Source of the DNA: Spirochaetales bacterium | GTDB lineage: Bacteria; Spirochaetota; Spirochaetia; DTKZ01 | Assembly (NCBI GenBank): GCA_031280945.1 | Contig: JAITGB010000047.1 | Span: 1 to 7,404 of the forward strand | Direction: 5' to 3' | Length of the DNA: 7,404 nucleotides | Shown: in pieces, positions 1-5,519 of the stretch | How positions within the stretch are numbered: the first letter of the stretch is position 1 | Layout of the letters: each line of letters starts with the position of its first letter | Program-made: the position numbers and the translations under genes | Notes under the pieces: model-generated | Told to the model about the DNA's origin: nothing | Database searches by the model: none | Seen by the model: only the letters and a program-made list of their open reading frames with translations

Positions 1-1610
1 GCATCTCCTGAAGGAGATTTCTTGTCCCACGCGCCTTCCGTATTAAAAGCGCTGTTTATGTCGTTCTCCCCTATATAAAGGAGGCGGTATTCAGCGTAAA
101 GGGCCCAGCTTCCGGCCACCGTGTACGAGAGCAAAAAAGAATTAACAACCGCATCGGAGCCGTAAACATAGCCAAGAGGCGTATTAACATAAAAATAGTT
201 GTGGTCTCCCAAAACGTCCTTGCGCGCCTCCGAATGAATACGGCGCGTGGAAAAATAACTCACAAGGGGATGTTCGCGGATATACAGCCACGAGCTTGTC
301 TGCGCGTATTCATACCCCGCGGAAAAAAAACCTGGCCCGGCTGCCCTGCGGTACTCAAAGCCTCCCATATACCCCATGGCGTTGGGCTCAATATCCTTTC
401 CGTACACGTCCTGCTCAAAGTTCGTGGAAAGCTGGTCCATAACAAACTGCCCATACACGAGAAACCCCGGCAGGGGAACATAATCCACCTCCAGGCTCAT
501 AAGGCTGTTCATATTATCTTTCAGATAAAAGTTGTGGTACACCAGCATAGGATTAAAAACACGGAGGTCGGGATATTTCCCGCCGTAGATAACGCTCTCG
601 TTCAGGGCAAGCCTTAAATTGTCAAAGGGAAGAAATTCAAACCGGTGAGCCATAAACATCTTAAAGCGTTCTATGCTGTCGGGAATCCCGTCGCCGTTGT
701 CGTCCGTATGCGGTATGGGAGCCCCGCTGTCATCCTGAAAAAAATAATCCGGGTACGTGTAGGGTTTCTTGAAACCTCCGGTGTAATCCCAGGACCCGCT
801 TCCGAAAACCTCAGGGTCTGTCCAGGATTCAAGCCCCAAAACAAGCCAGTTAAAAGTAAAGCGTTCAAAGTTCACGGCAAAGCGCACACCCTCGTGGTAC
901 AGGTCCGCATCGGAAAGCATGAGGTTTCCTGTTCTGCCGTTTCCCCAGGACAGCTTGTCCCGCCCCAGCCAAAGATTCCAATGCTTCCCGCCGAAAACCG
1001 CTCCGCCCCTGTAGGGAAAGGACAAATCAAACTGATAGGGGTTCAGCATAAGGCTCGTGTGGTTGTCCCTGTCGCCCCCTGTCTGAAAAAGGTCTTTCTG
1101 CGCCGTTATATCAACGTACAGGTCAAGGCGGCCTGAGACAGCAATATCCGAAAAAAAGCCGAAAAAAGGCTGCCTGTCGCGGCCATCGTATACCCATTCG
1201 GTATTGCTCCGCCGCGAATGCGCGTATGCTTCCGCGTTAAATCTTACGGAAGGATAGTAGCCGAATTTCTCCTCCTCCTCGTAGGCCGGCTTCTCATCGA
1301 GAAACTCTTCAATCATGCGGTACGTGGTTTTTCCCGCTTCCGAAAGAGAAGCGTAATCAAGCCGCCTCAAGCTCTGGCGAAGCTCCTCGTATGTATAGGG
1401 AAAAGAACGGCTATTCAAAGTACGGCCCTGCTCCAGGTATAAGCTCGCAAGGCTCTCGTACATTCCCGAATCAAGGGCGGCAATCCTCTGCCCGCCCTGG
1501 GGCGGAGCCGCAAAAGCAGCGGGCCCCGGCCCAATCATAAACGCCGCAATCACCGCGCAAAAAAAAGCAAAACGTACATGTCCTCTTTTATGTTTCATAC
1601 ACCACTTCAT
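1..1610 (-). CDS. Wzi-like outer-membrane beta-barrel protein (capsule-assembly type), 3' end outside window
   Basis: The frame is open from an ATG at 1610 to the left edge: 536 codons with no stop, so the C-terminus is missing. The N-terminus is a signal peptide: basic residues 6-13, a hydrophobic stretch at about 14-29, and a likely cleavage after Ala34 (A-F-A). Residues 45-115 are helical and charged. From about 118 the sequence becomes aromatic-rich with alternating polar and hydrophobic residues, as in an outer-membrane beta-barrel. Residues 215-233 contain LGRDKLSWGNG followed by LMLS, which resembles the GR..WWGPG..G.L.LS signature of Wzi capsule-assembly proteins. Wzi is a barrel that attaches capsular polysaccharide to the outer surface. 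The gene is third in the leftward block, 21 bp after ugd. ATG 1610 was chosen because GGGG lies 6 nt upstream; ATG 1598 is an alternative that also keeps the signal peptide. Residues 303-314 form a calcium-loop-like motif. It could instead be another spirochaetal barrel family. Confidence 0.72.
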   Translation of the reverse strand, partial: MKWCMKHKRGHVRFAFFCAVIAAFMIGPGPAAFAAPPQGGQRIAALDSGMYESLASLYLEQGRTLNSRSFPYTYEELRQSLRRLDYASLSEAGKTTYRMIEEFLDEKPAYEEEEKFGYYPSVRFNAEAYAHSRRSNTEWVYDGRDRQPFFGFFSDIAVSGRLDLYVDITAQKDLFQTGGDRDNHTSLMLNPYQFDLSFPYRGGAVFGGKHWNLWLGRDKLSWGNGRTGNLMLSDADLYHEGVRFAVNFERFTFNWLVLGLESWTDPEVFGSGSWDYTGGFKKPYTYPDYFFQDDSGAPIPHTDDNGDGIPDSIERFKMFMAHRFEFLPFDNLRLALNESVIYGGKYPDLRVFNPMLVYHNFYLKDNMNSLMSLEVDYVPLPGFLVYGQFVMDQLSTNFEQDVYGKDIEPNAMGYMGGFEYRRAAGPGFFSAGYEYAQTSSWLYIREHPLVSYFSTRRIHSEARKDVLGDHNYFYVNTPLGYVYGSDAVVNSFLLSYTVAGSWALYAEYRLLYIGENDINSAFNTEGAWDKKSPSGD

Positions 1611-1619
1611 CAAACGCCC

Positions 1620-1642
1620 CATACGCCAATTTCATACGCCAA
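1620..1642. repeat. 10-bp direct repeat at a 13-bp period across the ugd stop
   Basis: CATACGCCAA occurs at 1620-1629 and again at 1633-1642, separated by TTT. The right copy codes for the last residues of Ugd and part of its stop; the left copy lies in the 21-bp gap before the Wzi-like gene. It looks like a small tandem duplication. Confidence 0.7.
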
Positions 1643-2954
1643 CCCCAATATACACAAGGCCCGCCTTTTCCGCCAGAGCCTTTTTATAAATATCCCGCAA
1701 ATCAAAAAAGAAACCTGTTGTAAGCTCCGCGGCCACCCTTTCAAGGTCAAGGTTGCGGAACTGGTTCCACTCCGTCAGTATAACAAGGGCGTCCGCTCCG
1801 GTGATGGCCTCGTACTCATCTTCGCAAAAGGTAAGCCTGTCCGCAATCGCCGCAAGCCGGAAGGCCGCCTCATCTTTCGCCGCAGGGTCGTACACGCGAA
1901 AGCTCACCCCGCCCTTTGCAAGCTCAGGCAGAATCGTAAGGGCCGGGGCCTCGCGCATATCATCGGTATTCGGCTTAAAGGCAAGCCCCAAAACAGCAAG
2001 AGTTTTCCCCTCAAGTCCGCCCAGATGCGTAGAAATTTTTTCCGCCATAAGGAGCTTCTGCTTCGCGTTGGCGGAAATAGTCGCTTCAACAAGAGACACG
2101 GGAGAGCCTGCCGCCCGCGCAAGGGAGGCCAAAGCCTGCGTATCTTTGGGAAAACAGCTTCCCCCGTACCCCGGGCCCGCGTGGAGAAATTTCGCGCCTA
2201 TACGCCCGTCCTTGCCCATCGCCTTTGCGACATCCTGCACGTTTGCGCCGACCTTTTCGCAGAGGTTGGCAATTTCATTTATATACGTAATTTTTACGGC
2301 AAGAAAAGAATTCGAGGCGTACTTAATCATCTCAGCGGTTTCAATCGTTGTCTCCACAAAAGGCGTTTCGTTGAGGTAAAGAACGCGGTAAACCTGCTTC
2401 ATCACCTCAAGAGCGCGCTGTGAATCATACCCAATAACAATCCTGTCCGGGTGGGTAAAATCATACACAGCCGAGCCTTCCCGCAAAAACTCAGGATTGG
2501 AGACAACATCGAAACTGCCGCTCTTCCTGTTTTTCTCAAGCTCATCGCGCACCCACGCCTTGACCTTCGCTCCTGTTCCCACAGGAACCGTACTCTTGTT
2601 GACAATAACCTTGTATCCGTCAAGAGACCTCGCAATGGTTCTCGCCGCCGCTTCCACGTATTTCAAGTCCGCGCTGCCGTCTTCCGCGGGAGGAGTCCCC
2701 ACGGCGATAAAAACGACAGAGGCCGCCGCTACAGCTTCTTCCACCTGCGTTGTAAAAGAAAGCCTTTTGTAGTAGGCGTTGCGCTCAACAATAACATCAA
2801 GCCCCGGCTCGTATATGGGCACTTCGCCTTTTTTCAGCCTTTCAATTTTCGCCGCGTTAACATCCGCGCACACAACAGGAAGGCCAAAATCGGACAAACA
2901 GGAACCCGTAACAAGCCCTACATATCCGGTCCCAATTACAGCAATAGTATGCAT
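1632..2954 (-). CDS. ugd: UDP-glucose 6-dehydrogenase
   Basis: This cytoplasmic enzyme oxidises UDP-glucose twice with NAD+ to give UDP-glucuronate, the precursor of uronic acids in capsules and other surface glycans. The 440-aa protein is full length for the family. The N-terminal NAD-binding fold opens with GTGYVG (8-13), and the acidic residue that would contact the NAD ribose is Asp31. NPEFLREG (153-160), Lys211 and Asn215 of EMIKYASN, and catalytic Cys267 in GGSCFPKD all match the UDP-glucose/GDP-mannose dehydrogenase family, and all key residues are present. The C-terminal UDP-binding domain has FKPNTDDMRE (326-335). ATG 2954 is chosen over an in-frame ATG at 3002 because the Rossmann strand begins directly after it and GGAGA lies 8 nt upstream. 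The start is 1 nt past the stop of the epimerase, so translation is probably coupled. Confidence 0.97.
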   Translation of the reverse strand: MHTIAVIGTGYVGLVTGSCLSDFGLPVVCADVNAAKIERLKKGEVPIYEPGLDVIVERNAYYKRLSFTTQVEEAVAAASVVFIAVGTPPAEDGSADLKYVEAAARTIARSLDGYKVIVNKSTVPVGTGAKVKAWVRDELEKNRKSGSFDVVSNPEFLREGSAVYDFTHPDRIVIGYDSQRALEVMKQVYRVLYLNETPFVETTIETAEMIKYASNSFLAVKITYINEIANLCEKVGANVQDVAKAMGKDGRIGAKFLHAGPGYGGSCFPKDTQALASLARAAGSPVSLVEATISANAKQKLLMAEKISTHLGGLEGKTLAVLGLAFKPNTDDMREAPALTILPELAKGGVSFRVYDPAAKDEAAFRLAAIADRLTFCEDEYEAITGADALVILTEWNQFRNLDLERVAAELTTGFFFDLRDIYKKALAEKAGLVYIGVGV

Positions 2955-2955
2955 A

Positions 2956-4011
2956 TTATTTTTCTCCGTACATCTTCCGGTACCAGCGCACAAAATGCCC
3001 AATGCCCGTTCTTATATCAACCTTCGGCGTATAGCCAAACCTCGTCTCAAGGTTCTGGGTGTCTGCCCATGTTTGAGGAACATCTCCCGCGGGAATAGGG
3101 GCAAGGATTTTTTCAGCCTTCTTCCCCGTTTCCGCCTCAATAGCCTCCACAAGATTCATAAGACCTTCGGGCTTTCCCCTGCCAATATTGTAAATCCGCC
3201 ACGGCGAAGATGAGGATGAGGGACAAGGCGAGTTCTCGTTCCATTCCGCGTCCGGCTCTGCGGGAGCGTCAATTACCCTTACAACGCCTTCTACAATATC
3301 ATCTATGTACGTAAAGTCCCGTTTCATGTCGCCAAAATTATTGATTGTTATGGGCTTTCCCTCAAAAACAGCCTTCGTAAAAAGAAAGTACGCCATATCG
3401 GGCCGGCCCCACGGCCCGTACACAGTAAAAAAACGCAGTCCGGTTGCCCTGATTGCGTAAAGATGACTGTAGGCGTGCGCCATAAGCTCATTTGCTTTTT
3501 TTGTCGCCGCGTACAAACTCACCGGATGATTAACGGCATCCTCTGTCGAAAAAGGCTGATGCGTATTAAGCCCGTATACGCTCGAACTTGAAGCGTAACA
3601 AAGATTCGTAGTTCCGCTTTTTCTCACAGCCTCAAGAACATTCAAGAAACCGCACAGATTACTCTGTGCATAGGCATGGGGATTCGCAAGACTGTACCTC
3701 ACGCCCGCCTGAGCCGCAAGATGACACACAGCGTCAAATCTTTCTGCCTCAAAAAGCTTCTCTAAAGCCTCTCTTTCCTCAAGCTCCATCCGCGTAAAAC
3801 GGTAATTCGGAAACTTCGCGCTTGCCGTTATTTTACCTGGAGCTTGAGCCTCCGCGCCAATGCCTGCCTCTGTAAGCCGCGCGTATTTGAGCTCTGGTTC
3901 GTAATAGTCGTTAAGAGAGTCGAGCCCCACAACTTCGTCTCCGCGCTGCGCAAGACGCAGGGCCGTATAAAAACCAATAAAGCCGGCGGCCCCTGTAACC
4001 AAAACTTTCAT
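2956..4011 (-). CDS. UDP-glucuronate 4-epimerase (short-chain dehydrogenase type)
   Basis: This 351-aa extended short-chain dehydrogenase most likely interconverts UDP-glucuronate and UDP-galacturonate with bound NAD in the cytoplasm. Seen directly: the GAAGFIG nucleotide-binding motif (7-13); the D-S-L-N-D-Y-Y stretch (31-37), characteristic of UDP-glucuronate epimerases rather than GalE; the Ser run at 141-144; and the catalytic pair Tyr167/Lys171 in YAATK. The following VYGPWGRPDMA (198-207) and, near the end, PAGDVPQTWAD (307-317) also fit this subfamily. The neighbouring ugd makes its expected substrate, which supports the assignment. Residues 261-270 are a Ser/Pro-rich insert just before the YNIG strand, not expected in the core fold. 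ATG 4011 has AGGAGA 9 nt upstream. An in-frame ATG at 4125 would add 38 residues before the Rossmann strand and is unlikely. A related 4-epimerase or dehydratase acting on another UDP-sugar is the main alternative. Confidence 0.9.
   Translation of the reverse strand: MKVLVTGAAGFIGFYTALRLAQRGDEVVGLDSLNDYYEPELKYARLTEAGIGAEAQAPGKITASAKFPNYRFTRMELEEREALEKLFEAERFDAVCHLAAQAGVRYSLANPHAYAQSNLCGFLNVLEAVRKSGTTNLCYASSSSVYGLNTHQPFSTEDAVNHPVSLYAATKKANELMAHAYSHLYAIRATGLRFFTVYGPWGRPDMAYFLFTKAVFEGKPITINNFGDMKRDFTYIDDIVEGVVRVIDAPAEPDAEWNENSPCPSSSSSPWRIYNIGRGKPEGLMNLVEAIEAETGKKAEKILAPIPAGDVPQTWADTQNLETRFGYTPKVDIRTGIGHFVRWYRKMYGEK
2963..2967 (-). promoter_or_regulatory. ugd: ribosome binding site of ugd inside the epimerase 3' end
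   Basis: On the minus strand this reads GGAGA, 8 nt before ATG 2954. It lies within the last codons of the epimerase gene (Gly-Glu-Lys), so ribosomes finishing the epimerase arrive at the ugd start. This supports translational coupling and the chosen ugd start. Confidence 0.8.
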
Positions 4012-4020
4012 TTTTTCCGT

Positions 4021-4026
4021 TCTCCT
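4021..4026 (-). promoter_or_regulatory. ribosome binding site of the epimerase gene
   Basis: On the minus strand this reads AGGAGA, 9 nt before ATG 4011. It decides for this start against the upstream in-frame ATG at 4125. Confidence 0.8.
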
Positions 4027-4063
4027 GATTTTAAGAATTTGGGCGTACAGTCCTTGCTCTTTG

Positions 4064-4092
4064 AGTAAAGGCTGAACGCGGGCCAAATTCAA
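4064..4092 (-). promoter_or_regulatory. possible sigma-70-type promoter of the epimerase-ugd-wzi-like operon
   Basis: On the minus strand, TTGAAT (4092-4087) and TTTACT (4069-4064) are separated by 17 nt; each matches the -35 and -10 consensus at 4 of 6 positions. A start near 4057 would give a leader of about 45 nt containing the AGGAGA ribosome site. Position and spacing are good but the matches are weak. Confidence 0.3.
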
Positions 4093-4150
4093 AACTGCCT
4101 TTTCCGCAGAACAGGGCGGCTGCATTTGCCGCTACTGTAAAAAATCAAGC

Positions 4151-4163
4151 TGCGCGAAGCGCA
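4151..4163. repeat. short inverted repeat, 5-bp stem with GAA loop
   Basis: TGCGC and GCGCA flank a GAA triloop. On its own it could be chance, but it is the first of several hairpins in a row in the divergent intergenic region. Confidence 0.5.
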
Positions 4164-4177
4164 AAGAGCCTGGGCCG

Positions 4178-4210
4178 CCGCGGGGTTTTGCAGGAAGCAA
4201 AACCCCGCGG
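4178..4210. repeat. perfect 14-bp inverted repeat with 5-nt loop
   Basis: CCGCGGGGTTTTGC (4178-4191) and its exact reverse complement (4197-4210) flank the loop AGGAA. The stem is strong with a very GC-rich base. There is no T run after it on either strand, so it is not a standard intrinsic terminator, and no neighbouring gene ends here. Confidence 0.9.
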
Positions 4211-4221
4211 GCACTAGCGCA

Positions 4222-4288
4222 AGGGATAGAAGCGGAAATCCCGCAGAAAGCGCATAGGCGCTTTCGAGGAATTGGAGCGGATAGCCCG
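4222..4288. repeat. two direct copies of a degenerate 22-nt motif, 45 nt apart
   Basis: Copy one (4222-4243) and copy two (4267-4288) agree at 17 of 22 positions, sharing the pattern AGGRAT-GRAGCGGA-A-CCCG, most strongly AGCGGA. In copy one GGGAT can pair with ATCCC around a 10-nt loop that displays the AGCGGA core. Each copy is followed by one of the strong hairpins, which suggests a repeated unit of motif plus hairpin. Confidence 0.6.
4246..4265. repeat. perfect 8-bp inverted repeat with ATAG loop
   Basis: GAAAGCGC (4246-4253) and GCGCTTTC (4258-4265) flank a four-base loop. It sits directly between the two copies of the degenerate 22-nt motif. Confidence 0.8.
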
Positions 4289-4289
4289 G

Positions 4290-4316
4290 TTTTTTCGGGC
4301 TTCTTGCCCGAAAAAA
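4290..4316. repeat. perfect 11-bp inverted repeat with 5-nt loop, T6 before and A6 after
   Basis: TTTTTTCGGGC (4290-4300) and GCCCGAAAAAA (4306-4316) flank TTCTT. Its GC core sits next to the loop and its A/T arms lie outside, the reverse of an A-stem-T bidirectional terminator. A second pairing, AGCCCG (4283-4288) with CGGGCT (4296-4301), uses the same bases, so the two structures exclude each other. Confidence 0.85.
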
Positions 4317-4368
4317 TGCGCCCGCTTAATCTTTCAAAAAAGTAAATGCAGCGCCTCTGTTCTACAGA

Positions 4369-4397
4369 TTGATAACATACAAAAAAAACGTTACTTT
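4369..4397 (+). promoter_or_regulatory. possible promoter of the glycosyltransferase gene, implying a leaderless mRNA
   Basis: TTGATA (4369-4374, 5 of 6 to the -35 consensus) is followed 17 nt later by TACTTT (4392-4397, only 3 of 6 to the -10 consensus). Transcription would start at about the ATG at 4404, which would explain the missing ribosome site. The -10 match is poor, so this is tentative. Confidence 0.2.
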
Positions 4398-4403
4398 GCA
4401 TAT

Positions 4404-5519
4404 ATGCACATCGCTTTTATTGTAACCCGTGCCGACTCCATAGGCGGAGCGCAGATTCATGTACGCGACCTTGCCTTCCGCCTGCAGGCGGACGCGCATA
4501 CAGTTACGGTTCTTGCCGGCGGGGAGGGGGAACTTACCCGTATGCTCTGTGAGAAAAACGTTTCCTGGAGAATCATAAAAAACCTCGTGCGGCCCATACG
4601 CCCCGGAAAAGATTTTCTCGCCATTCTGGAAACCCGCCGCCTTTTGAAAAAACTTAAACCCGACATCGTATCTACCCACACGGCAAAAGCGGGAATGGTG
4701 GGCCGCATTGCCGCATGGAGCCTCGGCATCCCCTGCCTTTTTACCGCCCACGGCTGGCAGTTTGCGGAAGGCATCTCTTCATTTCAGCGTTTTATCGTGG
4801 AAACAATCGAAAGATTCACCGCAAAAATGTGCCGCAAAATCATTACCGTATCGGAATACGACAGGCTCCTCGCCCTCCGGCGCAAAGTCGCTAAAGCGGA
4901 AAAACTCATTACGATTCACAACGGAATGCCCGACGTACAGGAAAGCTCGCGCGCGCCGGAAAAGCCTGAAGACCCCGGCCGCCCTGTCCGTCTTATCATG
5001 GTAGCGCGTTTTCAGGCGCAAAAAGACCACCCGGCGCTTCTGGCCGCCCTCGCGGGGCTTTGCGAAGAAAACTGGACGCTTGAACTCGTGGGCGACGGGC
5101 CGGACAGGGAAAAAACGCGGGAGCTTGCGGAAAAACTCAACGCGGCGAGGAGGATAGACTTCGCCGGGCAGCGCAGGGATATTTCCGCGCGCCTTGCCGA
5201 GGCGGATGTGTTTGTGCTTGCTTCAAAGTGGGAGGGGTTTCCCCGGAGCATCCTGGAGGCCATGCGCGCCGGGCTTCCTGTTGTAGCCTCGGACGTTGGG
5301 GGATGCGGGGAATCTGTTGTGGAGGGAGTTACAGGCTATCTTGTAGCCAAAGAAAACCCCGAAGCTCTCCGCGAGAGAATCAGGGAACTTATAAAGTCGC
5401 CCGAAAAACGCCGCAGCATGGGAGCTGCGGGCCGTAAGCGTTTTGAAGATAATTTTACCTTTAACGCCATGTACGAAAAAACCCTGGGCGTTTACCGGGA
5501 AATCATTCCTTCCAGGTAA
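4404..5519 (+). CDS. GT4-family glycosyltransferase (GT-B fold, CapM-like)
   Basis: The protein has 371 residues, normal for a retaining GT4 enzyme, and probably transfers a sugar from a nucleotide donor to a growing surface glycan at the cytoplasmic face of the inner membrane. The N-terminal domain has the GGAQIHVRDLA loop (14-24), followed by THTAKAGMVGR (91-101) and TAHGW (114-118), typical of capsule-type GT4 enzymes. The donor domain has a VARF motif (200-203), Lys207, GDGP (230-233) and the EX7E pair Glu277/Glu285 in EGFPRSILE, then VASDVGG (294-300). There is no transmembrane helix. The start is placed at ATG 4404 because the first Rossmann strand (HIAFIV) begins there. There is no purine-rich ribosome site in the A-rich 30 nt upstream, so initiation may be leaderless or rely on an A-rich leader. 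The gene diverges from the uronic acid operon and overlaps the convergent next gene by 17 bp. Donor and acceptor sugars cannot be read from the sequence. Confidence 0.93.
   Translation: MHIAFIVTRADSIGGAQIHVRDLAFRLQADAHTVTVLAGGEGELTRMLCEKNVSWRIIKNLVRPIRPGKDFLAILETRRLLKKLKPDIVSTHTAKAGMVGRIAAWSLGIPCLFTAHGWQFAEGISSFQRFIVETIERFTAKMCRKIITVSEYDRLLALRRKVAKAEKLITIHNGMPDVQESSRAPEKPEDPGRPVRLIMVARFQAQKDHPALLAALAGLCEENWTLELVGDGPDREKTRELAEKLNAARRIDFAGQRRDISARLAEADVFVLASKWEGFPRSILEAMRAGLPVVASDVGGCGESVVEGVTGYLVAKENPEALRERIRELIKSPEKRRSMGAAGRKRFEDNFTFNAMYEKTLGVYREIIPSR

Larger units (their letters stand above)
4012..4403. other. divergent intergenic region with hairpin array
   Basis: This is the only non-coding stretch above 300 bp. 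Both flanking genes start here, so it must carry the promoters for the leftward uronic acid operon and the rightward glycosyltransferase. From 4151 to 4316 it holds a dense series of perfect inverted repeats (listed separately) and two copies of a degenerate 22-nt motif. The flanks 4012-4150 and 4317-4403 are plainer and more AT-rich. Leftward frames crossing it (for example 4401-4132) have no ribosome site or recognisable product, so I see no gene in it. Confidence 0.8.

Noticed and set aside
3..18. ATCTCCT/AGGAGAT inverted repeat near the left edge
   Set aside because: It lies inside the Wzi-like coding frame, has only 7-bp arms with a 2-nt centre, and is not near a gene end. Chance is the simplest explanation.
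201..1136. Two rightward open frames (201-617 and 645-1136) opposite the Wzi-like gene
   Set aside because: They are shadows of a signal-peptide-bearing gene on the other strand, with no motifs and no ribosome sites.
1588..1635. Mini-ORF of 15 codons whose ATG overlaps the ugd stop (ATGA)
   Set aside because: It stops just after the Wzi-like start and has no signal or motif. It probably arises from the 13-bp-period duplication, although a coupling role is possible.
1578..2423. Long rightward open frame (281 codons) opposite ugd
   Set aside because: It is antisense to a gene with full family motifs. The product is very rich in Arg/Lys/Pro with no recognisable domain and there is no ribosome site.
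2451..3213. Rightward frames crossing the ugd/epimerase junction
   Set aside because: They span the ends of two well-supported leftward genes and encode basic, low-complexity sequence without domains.
4283..4316. Intrinsic terminator at the T6/GC/A6 inverted repeat
   Set aside because: The T run precedes and the A run follows the GC stem, giving no U tract after the hairpin on either strand, and no gene ends here.
4132..4401. Leftward 89-codon frame through the intergenic hairpin region
   Set aside because: It has no ribosome site or recognisable product and runs through inverted repeats. It is better explained as non-coding.
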